Of a stretch of 64,000 nucleotides of DNA, positions 36,006-43,824 are shown one piece after another. The translations under genes were made by a program, and so were the position numbers. Under the pieces are notes generated by a model. That model was not told the origin of the DNA. It worked only from the letters and a program-made list of their open reading frames with translations, and did no database searches. Position 1 is the stretch's first letter; every line of letters begins with the position of its first letter. The stretch covers positions 20,482-84,481 of the forward strand of contig NZ_AULB01000035.1 of assembly GCF_000425065.1 (NCBI RefSeq), read 5' to 3'. The DNA is from Actinomadura rifamycini DSM 43936 (lineage in GTDB: Bacteria; Actinomycetota; Actinomycetes; Streptosporangiales; Streptosporangiaceae).

Positions 36006-39000
36006 GTGACCCACCGGCCCTCTCACCCCCCGGAGGAGAACGTCCTGGCGCTCCCGCCCGCCTGGCTGCGGAGCCTGCATCCGCGGCGGGGCGGGACGCC
36101 CGTCCCGCCTCCCAAGGGGAGCCGCGCCGCCGAGGCGGCCCGCCTCCTCGCCGCGGCGGCGGAGGCGCTCGACCGCATCGCGTCCGGCGAGGGCGTGGAC
36201 GGGGAGCTCCGCGACGCCGCCCGGCGGTACACGGCGGGCGAGCCCGACCCGGTCGGGGCGGCCGTCGTCGCGGCGGCGGCCCTGGCGCAGACCACCGGAT
36301 GCGAGGACGACCGCGCGGTCGGCGCGGCGCACCGCGCGTTCGCCGACCGGTGGCGCGCCGAGCACGGCATCGGCTTCGCGGCGTGCGCGCTGGTGGAGGC
36401 CAGCAGGCTGCGGGCGGACCCGGCGCCGGACGGGACCGGCTCCGTGCCGCGCCGCGCCGCGGACACGCCGCGCTGCGCGGTCGGGCTCGAGGCGGCCCGG
36501 CACGTCCGCCGCCTGCTGGCGGCGGCGCCCCGGCCCGACTACGACGACGCCGTGCGGCGCCTGGCGGGCCACCGCGTCCCCGAGACCCTGCGCCTGGTGT
36601 CGTACCTGGTGCCCACCCGGCAGGACTGGGTGGACGAGAGCGTCGACGTCGCGGTGGCGGAGAACGCGCTCGTCCAGCGCACGCTCGCCTTCGACGAGCA
36701 CGCGTTCGTCCTCTGCTCGCTCGGCACCGCCGCCCAGGCGGAGAGGCTCGCGGGGACCCGGTACGGCGGGCGGCTCTCCCGGGGCGTGCTCGCCGCGATC
36801 GTCGACGGCCTCGGCGCGGACGGCGTGGCACTGCTCCTCGGACTGCACGACGAGAGGTGGGAGGCCAAGGAGCACAAGCTGGCGCTGGAGGCGATCGCGC
36901 TCGTCCCCGCCGACGGGGCGTTCGAGGCGCTGCTGGACCGCATCGACGGCACGCCCTACACCCGGCAGCAGACGCGGTCGGCGCTGCTCGACGCGATGGG
37001 GCGGTTCCCCGTGCGGGCGCTGCGGCTGCTGGCGGCGGCCGCCGCGGAGGCGCCCGCGGGGTCGGCCGCAGAGCTGCTGCGGCACCACGCGGCGGGCCAT
37101 GCCGACCTCGCCGAGAGCGTCCTGCCGGACCTGCCGGACGAGGCCCGCGCCGCCGTGGCGGGGTCCCTCCCGGCACGGGTCGAGGGGGCGCGGGAGGCGG
37201 CGGCCGAGGAGCTGCCCGGGTATCTCGGCGGGCTTCCGTGGGACCGTCCGGTGAAGCCGGTGGTCGACGGCCTGGAAACCCCCGCGTCCCGCGAGATCGT
37301 GTGGCGGGACGGGGAACGCGAGGAGTGGCTCGCCCAGGGGCGCGCGTGGCACGAGGAGCCGCCCGGCGCGGACTGGGCGGCGCTCGCGCGCGGGTTCGGC
37401 GAACCGGGCTTCCGTGAGAGCCTGCAGCTCGTCCTCTACGGCCCGGAGGAGGTGGTCCGGCCGCTCCTGGCGGAACGGTCCACTTCGGACGTCTGGGACA
37501 GTGTGCCCCTGCGGGCCGTCGTGGCCCGGTTCGGGATGGACGCCTACCCCGTCGCCCGGCGGCTGGCCGAGGCGCAATCGGCCCATTACGGCCGGATGCT
37601 GCTGCCGTACCTGGACGCCGAGGTCGCGCTGCTGATGGGCGGATGGCTGCGGCGGCGCCTCCACGCCGCCGCGGACGCCCGGGAGTGGCTCGACCGGCAC
37701 GGCCTCGCCGCGGTGCCGCTCCTCGCCCCGGCGGCGCTGGGCCGCAAGGCGCGGCCGCGCTCGAACGCCGAGTGCGCGCTCCGCCGCATCGCCGGCCGGC
37801 ACGGCGTCGCGGCCGTGGCCGCGGCCGTCCCGCCGGCGGCGGACGCGCTGACGGAGCTGCTGTCGGCGCACCCGGTGCGGACGGGGCTGATCGAGCGGCC
37901 GAAGCTCACCGGATGGCCCGACCCGGCGCTGCTGCCGCCGCTCCTGCTGCGCGGCAGGGACCGCGTCCTGCCGCCCGCGGCGATGCGGGCGGCCGTCGAG
38001 CTGCTGGCGCTGGCCCCCGGCACGGGAGGGGACGGTGCGGGAGGGGACGGCGCGGCCGACGACGCGGCCGTCCTCGGCGAGGTGTGCGATCCGGCGTCGC
38101 TCGCCGAGTTCGGCCTCGCCCTGTTCGGCAAGTGGCGGGCGGCCGGCGCTCCGCCGGACGGCGGCTGGGCGCTGACGCAGCTCGCCCGCACCGGCGACGA
38201 CACGGCCGTCCCCGTGCTGGAACCCCTCATCCGGGCATGGCCGGGGGAGGGGGAGCTCGCGCGGGCCGTGACCGGCCTGGAGGTGCTCGCGGCCATCGGC
38301 TCGGACGCCGCCCTGACGGCCGTCCACGGCCTCTGCGCGCGGAACCGGTCGGAGAAGCTGCGCCGGGCCGCGAAAAAGGTGTTCGCGGACGCCGCCGCCG
38401 CGCGCGGCCTCTCCGCGATCGGGCTCGCCGACCGGCTCGCCCCGGACCTGGGCCTCGGCGGTGACGGCCGGGCGGTCCTCGACTACGGGCCGCGCCGGTT
38501 CGTCGCCGGGGTCGACGAGCTGCTCGCCCCGTTCGCCGCGGACGAGACCGGCGCGCGCCGCAAGTCGCTGCCCAAGCCCGGCAGGAAGGACGACGCGGGC
38601 CTCGCGGCTGTCGCGCAGCAGAGGTTCGCCGCCCTGAAGAAGGACGTCCGCGGCGCCGCGTCCGCCGAGATCCGCCGGCTGGAGGAAGCGATGCGGACGC
38701 GGACCCCGCGGACGCCCGCCGAGTTCCGCTTCTACGCCTTCGAGCATCCGGTCACGCGGCACCTCGCCCGCCGCGTGGTCTGGCTGGCCGGGACGGACGA
38801 GGACGGGGACGTCCCGCCGGGCCGCCGCGGCGGGACGTCGTTCCGCATCGCCGAGGACGGATCGCTCGCGGGGGCCGACGACGGCGCGTTCGTCCTGCCC
38901 GAGGAGGCGCGGATCCGCGTGCCGCACCCGGTGCTGCTCGGCGAGACCCGCGATGCCTGGTCGCAGGTGTTCGCCGACTACGAGATCCTGCAGCCGTTCC

Positions 39001-39392
39001 CGCAGCTCGCCCTGCCCGTCTTCGCGCTCACCGAAGCCGAACGCGACGGCGACGAGCTTCCGCGCCTGGCGGGCGCGCCGCTGTCGCGCCGGGAGACGGT
39101 CCGCCTGATGGGGCCGACGTGGTTCCCGTTCGAGTCCCGGCGGGAGCCCGGCGATCCGTGCATCGTCCGCCCGCTGGGAGGCGGGCCGTGCCTCATCGTC
39201 GCCCTGACCGCCGACCTCTACTCCGGCGGGCCGGACCCGCTGGGCGTCCGGAGCGTGCGCCTCGGCCCGAACCCGGCGTCGCCGTGGGAGACGCCGCCCG
39301 GCCCGCTCCGGTTCGGCGACCTCGACCCGGCCACCGTGTCGGACGCCCTCCTCGAACTCACCGCCCTCATGGACGGCGGGAACGCGGTGTGA
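36006..39392 (+). CDS. DUF4132 protein, array copy 5
   Basis: 1128 aa, the longest copy. The GTG start at 36006 follows a GGAGAT ribosome site. Box ENVLALPPAWLRSLHPRRGG at about 11-30. A linker near residue 674 is expanded by a 15-bp duplication (38025-38054, encoding GGDGA twice) just before the conserved CDPASLAEFGLALF. The DUF4132 core starts near 816 (LDYGPRRFVAGVDE), and ADYEILQPFPQLALP is near 991. The loop before the AEDGS block is also long (DEDGDVPPGRRGG). The 56-base gap before it is the largest within the array. The stop overlaps the GTG of copy 6. Confidence 0.9.
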   Translation: MTHRPSHPPEENVLALPPAWLRSLHPRRGGTPVPPPKGSRAAEAARLLAAAAEALDRIASGEGVDGELRDAARRYTAGEPDPVGAAVVAAAALAQTTGCEDDRAVGAAHRAFADRWRAEHGIGFAACALVEASRLRADPAPDGTGSVPRRAADTPRCAVGLEAARHVRRLLAAAPRPDYDDAVRRLAGHRVPETLRLVSYLVPTRQDWVDESVDVAVAENALVQRTLAFDEHAFVLCSLGTAAQAERLAGTRYGGRLSRGVLAAIVDGLGADGVALLLGLHDERWEAKEHKLALEAIALVPADGAFEALLDRIDGTPYTRQQTRSALLDAMGRFPVRALRLLAAAAAEAPAGSAAELLRHHAAGHADLAESVLPDLPDEARAAVAGSLPARVEGAREAAAEELPGYLGGLPWDRPVKPVVDGLETPASREIVWRDGEREEWLAQGRAWHEEPPGADWAALARGFGEPGFRESLQLVLYGPEEVVRPLLAERSTSDVWDSVPLRAVVARFGMDAYPVARRLAEAQSAHYGRMLLPYLDAEVALLMGGWLRRRLHAAADAREWLDRHGLAAVPLLAPAALGRKARPRSNAECALRRIAGRHGVAAVAAAVPPAADALTELLSAHPVRTGLIERPKLTGWPDPALLPPLLLRGRDRVLPPAAMRAAVELLALAPGTGGDGAGGDGAADDAAVLGEVCDPASLAEFGLALFGKWRAAGAPPDGGWALTQLARTGDDTAVPVLEPLIRAWPGEGELARAVTGLEVLAAIGSDAALTAVHGLCARNRSEKLRRAAKKVFADAAAARGLSAIGLADRLAPDLGLGGDGRAVLDYGPRRFVAGVDELLAPFAADETGARRKSLPKPGRKDDAGLAAVAQQRFAALKKDVRGAASAEIRRLEEAMRTRTPRTPAEFRFYAFEHPVTRHLARRVVWLAGTDEDGDVPPGRRGGTSFRIAEDGSLAGADDGAFVLPEEARIRVPHPVLLGETRDAWSQVFADYEILQPFPQLALPVFALTEAERDGDELPRLAGAPLSRRETVRLMGPTWFPFESRREPGDPCIVRPLGGGPCLIVALTADLYSGGPDPLGVRSVRLGPNPASPWETPPGPLRFGDLDPATVSDALLELTALMDGGNAV

Positions 39393-42300
39393 CGGCGGAC
39401 GAGAACGGCCTGACCCTCCCGGACGCCTGGCTCGGCGACCTGCATCCGCGGCGCGGCGGCGTCCCGCTGCCGGTCGCGGCACCGGCGCGGACGGCGCCGC
39501 GCCGGTCGCGCGCGCTGCTGCGCGAGCACGCCGACGCCGTCGCGTCCCTCGTGGAGGGCGGACACGGGGACCCCGGGCTCGCGGCGGTGGCGCGGCGGCA
39601 CCTGGACGGGACGCCGGACCCGGCGGGGGCGGCGGCGGTCGCCGCGGTCGCGTCCGTGCACGGCGGCAGGGCGGGGCTGGACCGCGCGCACCGGGCGTTC
39701 TTCGAGGCGTGGGCCGCCGAGCACGGGCTCCCGTTCGCCGTCTGCGCGATGGTGGAACTGGGCCGCACGTGGGCGGACCGGGAAGCGCCCGGCGGCCGGA
39801 TCGGCGCCGTCCGCCTCGCCGACGACGCCTTCCCCCGCATCGGCGGCTCGATCCACCGCCGCGCCCGGATGCTGCTGGCCGCGGCGGGCGACGGCCAGTA
39901 CGCGGACGCCGTGCGCCGCCTGGAGGAGCACCGGGGCACGGCGGCGGCCCGCGCGCTGACGGCGTACCTCGTCCCGACCAGGCGGGACTGGGTGGCCGCC
40001 GCGCTCGCGGAGGTCGAGACCTCCGCCGAGAGGCACGGCCTCCGATGGTTCCCGCTGTACTCGCTCGGCGGCCCCGAGGACCTCGCGAGCCCGCTCGTCC
40101 GACTCGGGCGCGACGACGTCCACCGGGGCCTGCTCGCCTCCGTGCTCGACGGGCTCGGCGCGGACGCCCTCCCGTGGCTCGCCGACCACGCCGCGGACGC
40201 GAGCCTGTCCCGCAGCGACCGGCGCCTCCTGTTCGAGGCGACGGCCGTGCTCCCCGCCGACGCGGCGTTCCGGACGCTGCTGGACCGGCGGGACGACGCG
40301 GACGCGCGGCCCGCGCTCCGCGCGGCGATGCGGCGGTTCCCGGTGCGGGCGCTGCGGCTGCTGGCGGCGGCGGGGAAGGAGGCCCGCGACCTGCTGGACG
40401 ACCACGTCCGGGCGAACCGCGCGACGGTCGACGCGATGCTCCCGGACCTGCCGGAGGACGCGCGCGCGGCCGCGGCGGCGGCCGCCGCCGCGCACGTCCG
40501 GGTGCCGGACGCGCCGCCCGGCGCCGTCCCGGCCGTCCTCGCCGACCCCCTCTGGAACCGCCCGGTCAGGCCGGTCGCGGCGGGGCTGGAACCGCCCCCG
40601 GACCGGGAGACGGTGTGGCGCGACGGCGAGCGGGAGGAGTGGCTGGCCACCGAAACGCCCGGGATCCCGGTTCCGGACGACCCGGACTGGGCCGAGCGCG
40701 CCGAGTCCTGCCGCCGGGGGCCCTTCTCGCGGGAGGAGGCCGAGCTCCTCCTGTACGGGCCGGACGACCTGGTCCGGCCGCTGCTCGCCGACTGGACCGG
40801 CTACCGCGGCGCCGACGGCGGCGCGCTCGCGCGCGTCCTCGTCGCCCGGCACGGCCGCGCCGTGTTCCGCGCCGCGGCGGCCCTCGCCGACGACGAGCCC
40901 GCCCGGTACGGAGACGTGCTGCTGCCGTTCCTGGACGCCGAGACGGCGGCGCGCGCGTGCGGCTGGGCGGTCCGCCGCGCCCCCGTCGACGCGGCGGGCC
41001 TGGCGTGGCTCGACCGGCACGGCCCCGCCGCGGTGCCGTTCCTCGTCCCGGCGGCGCTCGGCGCGAAGATCCGGCCGCGCCGCGCCGCCGAGACCGGGCT
41101 GCGCCGCATCGCCGCGCGGTGCGGCGCGGAGAGCACCGTCGCGGCCGCCCCGCCGGAGGCGAGGGAGGCGCTGCGGACGCTGCTGGCCGCGCACCCGGCG
41201 CAGACCGGGCTCGCGGTGGTCGCGGCGGTCCCCGACTGGGCCGACCCGGCGGGGCTCCCGCAGGTGCTCGTGCGCGGCGGCGACCGCGCCCTCCCCGCCG
41301 CCGCGGCCCGGACGCTCCTCGAGCTGCTGACGCTGCCCGCGTCCGCCGCCGCGGACCTGACCGGCGAGGTCCGGGCCGCGTGCGACCCCGAGTCCCTCGC
41401 CGCGTTCGGCCGCGCGGTCTTCGACCGGTGGCTGGAGGCGGGCGGCCGGGCGCGGGACGGGTGGGCGCTGACCCAGCTCGCCGCGACCGGCGACGCCGGG
41501 ACCGTCCGGCGGCTCGCCCCGCTCGTCCGCGCGTGGGGGGACGGCGGCGGCGTCCCGCGCGCGGCGCGCGGCCTGGACGTGCTCGTCGCGATCGGCACCG
41601 ACGCGGCGATGGGCGCGCTCTACGACATCGCGCTGCGGGCGAAGTCGTCCGGCCTGTGGCGGGAGGCGCGGACCCGGTTCGACCGGGCCGCCGCCGAGCG
41701 CGGGCTCACGCCCGAGCGGTACGCGGACCGGCTCGTCCCGGACTTCGGCCTGGCCGCCGACGGGAGCATGGTGCTCGACTACGGGCCGCGCCGGTTCACC
41801 GTCGGGTTCGACGAGCAGCTCCGCCCCTACGTCGCGGACGAGTCCGGCCGGGCGCGCAAGGCCCTGCCGAAGCCGGGCGCCAAGGACGACCCCGTCCGCG
41901 CCCCCGCCGCCCACGCGGCGTTCGCGGCGCTGAAGCGCGACGTCCGCGCCGTCGCGTCCGACCAGCGCCGCCGCCTGCAGCGGGCGATGGTGGCGGGCCG
42001 CCGGTGGGAGCCCGCCGAGTTCCGCGACCTCGTCGCCGGGCACCCGCTCGTGCGGCACCTCGCGCGCCGCCTCGTCTGGACGGCGCACGACGGCGGCGCG
42101 GTGACGGCGTTCCGGGTCGCCGAGGACGGCACGTTCGCGGACGTCGACGACGACGCCTGCACGGTCCCGGAACCGGCGCGGATCGGGCTGCCGCACCCGC
42201 TGCACCTGGGCGCCGAGGCCGTCGCCGCGTGGTCGCGGGTGTTCGCCGACTACGAGATCCTGCAGCCGTTCCCGCAGCTCGACCGGGCCGTCGTCGTCCT

Positions 42301-42586
42301 GACCGAGGCGGAGCGGCGGCGCGGCGACCTGGACCGGCTCCGGGGCGTCCGGATCCCCGCCGCCGAGGCGGCCGCGCTGCACCGGCGCGGCTGGTCCACC
42401 GACCGGTACCGCGCGATCGAGCGGACCGTCGCGGGCGGCCACCGCATCGTGGTCGAGGTCGACGACCGCGGCGCCGAGCACGTCCTCGGGACGGTCCGGC
42501 TCCGCGGCGGCGCGCGGACGTTCGGCGAACTGGACCCGGTCGTCCTGTCGGAGGCCCTGGCCGGCCTGACCGCGTCCGGGGTCTGA
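39389..42586 (+). CDS. DUF4132 protein, array copy 6
   Basis: 1065 aa, the shortest copy. The GTG at 39389 overlaps the copy 5 stop (GTGA). The N-terminal box is slightly divergent: ENGLTLPDAWLGDLHPRRGG. The helical middle keeps RFPVRALRLLAAAGKEARD and LDRHGPAAVPFLVPAALG. The DUF4132 core starts near 787 (LDYGPRRFTVGFDEQLRP); ARRLVWTAHDGGAVTAFR and ADYEILQPFPQLDRA (near 955) follow. The terminal motif is FGELDPVVLSEALAGL. It is the last complete copy before the ATPase gene; a short remnant separates the two. Confidence 0.9.
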   Translation: MTADENGLTLPDAWLGDLHPRRGGVPLPVAAPARTAPRRSRALLREHADAVASLVEGGHGDPGLAAVARRHLDGTPDPAGAAAVAAVASVHGGRAGLDRAHRAFFEAWAAEHGLPFAVCAMVELGRTWADREAPGGRIGAVRLADDAFPRIGGSIHRRARMLLAAAGDGQYADAVRRLEEHRGTAAARALTAYLVPTRRDWVAAALAEVETSAERHGLRWFPLYSLGGPEDLASPLVRLGRDDVHRGLLASVLDGLGADALPWLADHAADASLSRSDRRLLFEATAVLPADAAFRTLLDRRDDADARPALRAAMRRFPVRALRLLAAAGKEARDLLDDHVRANRATVDAMLPDLPEDARAAAAAAAAAHVRVPDAPPGAVPAVLADPLWNRPVRPVAAGLEPPPDRETVWRDGEREEWLATETPGIPVPDDPDWAERAESCRRGPFSREEAELLLYGPDDLVRPLLADWTGYRGADGGALARVLVARHGRAVFRAAAALADDEPARYGDVLLPFLDAETAARACGWAVRRAPVDAAGLAWLDRHGPAAVPFLVPAALGAKIRPRRAAETGLRRIAARCGAESTVAAAPPEAREALRTLLAAHPAQTGLAVVAAVPDWADPAGLPQVLVRGGDRALPAAAARTLLELLTLPASAAADLTGEVRAACDPESLAAFGRAVFDRWLEAGGRARDGWALTQLAATGDAGTVRRLAPLVRAWGDGGGVPRAARGLDVLVAIGTDAAMGALYDIALRAKSSGLWREARTRFDRAAAERGLTPERYADRLVPDFGLAADGSMVLDYGPRRFTVGFDEQLRPYVADESGRARKALPKPGAKDDPVRAPAAHAAFAALKRDVRAVASDQRRRLQRAMVAGRRWEPAEFRDLVAGHPLVRHLARRLVWTAHDGGAVTAFRVAEDGTFADVDDDACTVPEPARIGLPHPLHLGAEAVAAWSRVFADYEILQPFPQLDRAVVVLTEAERRRGDLDRLRGVRIPAAEAAALHRRGWSTDRYRAIERTVAGGHRIVVEVDDRGAEHVLGTVRLRGGARTFGELDPVVLSEALAGLTASGV

Positions 42587-42645
42587 CCGGCCCGCCGGCC
42601 CCGCCCGATTTCCCCTATCCGCCCGGACGGTGCCAGCATGATCGG

Positions 42646-42711
42646 CACCGCGCCGAAGTGTCCGACGCGCTTGCCACACTGGTCGCCACGGCCCGGTCGG
42701 CCGCCCGATGA
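42646..42711 (+). pseudogene. Remnant of a seventh DUF4132 C-terminus
   Basis: Twenty-one codons ending at TGA 42709-42711 read HRAEVSDALATLVATARSAA. They line up with the end of copy 1 (GASEALTDLVTTAERTA), keeping the S-[DE]-A-L-x-x-L-V-x-T-A pattern. No open frame with the upstream DUF4132 core is present. The match is short, so the call rests on its position between the last complete copy and the ATPase gene and on the in-frame stop. Confidence 0.4.
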
Positions 42712-42729
42712 ACCCCCCGGAAGAAGGAC

Positions 42730-43824
42730 ATGACTCAGGACACCCACGAGCTGCAGCGGCCGCCCGCCGAAGTCCGGTACGCCGCCGAGCTGGAGAAGCT
42801 CGCCCAGGACGACACGGGCCCGAAGCCCCCGGGATGGGCGCTGAGCCTGACGGCCGCGCGCCGGTTCATCGTCGGCGACGACGGGCTCGGCGTCACCCGC
42901 AAGTTCGTCGGCGACACCGCGCTGATCGACCGGGCGCTGGTGACGCTCGCGACCAGCCGCGGGCTGATGCTGGTCGGCGAGCCCGGCACCGCGAAGTCGC
43001 TGCTGTCGGAACTGATCGCGGCCGCGGTCAGCGGCACCTCCACGCTGACGATCCAGGGCGGCGCCGCCACCACCGAGGACCAGATCAAGTACTCGTGGAA
43101 CTACGCGCTGCTCGTGTCGGAGGGGCCCTCCACCCGGTCGCTGGTGCCCGCGCCGCTGCTCACCGGGATGTCGGAGGGCCGGGTGGTGCGGTTCGAGGAG
43201 ATCACCCGCTGCCCCCTCGAAGTGCAGGACTCCCTGCTGTCCCCGCTGTCGGACCGCGTCATGGCGATCCCCGAGCTGGCCGGCCCGGAGTCGATGGTGT
43301 TCGCCCGCGACGGCTTCAACGTCATCGCCACCGCCAACACCCGCGACCGCGGCGTCAACGAGATGAGCGCCGCGCTGAAGCGGCGGTTCAACTTCGAGAC
43401 GGTGTTCCCCATCGCCGACTTCGCCGTCGAGCTCGACCTCGTCGAGGCGGAGGCGAGCCGGCTGCTGGAGCGCAGCGGCGTGCAGGCCCCGCCGCGCCGG
43501 GACGTCCTGGAGGTGCTGGTCACCGCGTTCCGCGAGCTGCGCGCGGGCGTCACCGAGGAGGGCCGGTCGCTGGACCGCCCGCAGGCGGTGATGAGCACGG
43601 CCGAGGCCGTGTCGGTCGCGCACGCCGTCGGCGTGCGGGGCTGGTTCCTGCGCGGGGAGCCGGGCGGCGCCGCCGACATCGTCGAGTGCCTCGCCGGGAC
43701 CGCCGCCAAGGACAACCCCGACGACCTCGCCCGGCTGCGCCGCTACCTGGAGCAGCAGGCGCCCCGCCGCAAGGGCGAGCAGTGGAAGGCCCTGCACGGC
43801 GCCCGGCACCTGCTGCCCGGCTGA
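42730..43824 (+). CDS. MoxR-type AAA+ ATPase (YehL-like)
   Basis: 364 aa. Walker A GEPGTAKS at 83-90, Walker B with catalytic acids VVRFEE at about 152-157, sensor 1 IATANTRD near 199-206 and arginine-finger/lid sequence ALKRRFNFE after it. MoxR ATPases usually work as hexamers with a VWA partner to remodel or activate target proteins; the VWA partner is two genes downstream. AGAAGGAC precedes the ATG, and the stop overlaps the next start (TGATG). E. coli YehL has the same place in the yeh locus. The likely clients are the DUF4132 proteins, which is inference. Confidence 0.9.
   Translation: MTQDTHELQRPPAEVRYAAELEKLAQDDTGPKPPGWALSLTAARRFIVGDDGLGVTRKFVGDTALIDRALVTLATSRGLMLVGEPGTAKSLLSELIAAAVSGTSTLTIQGGAATTEDQIKYSWNYALLVSEGPSTRSLVPAPLLTGMSEGRVVRFEEITRCPLEVQDSLLSPLSDRVMAIPELAGPESMVFARDGFNVIATANTRDRGVNEMSAALKRRFNFETVFPIADFAVELDLVEAEASRLLERSGVQAPPRRDVLEVLVTAFRELRAGVTEEGRSLDRPQAVMSTAEAVSVAHAVGVRGWFLRGEPGGAADIVECLAGTAAKDNPDDLARLRRYLEQQAPRRKGEQWKALHGARHLLPG

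Noticed and set aside
22834..42679. Minus-strand and alternate-frame open frames of 900-1600 aa across the DUF4132 array
   Set aside because: All are low-complexity Arg/Pro/Gly-rich shadows. The six plus-strand frames share conserved motifs and overlapping start/stop signals.
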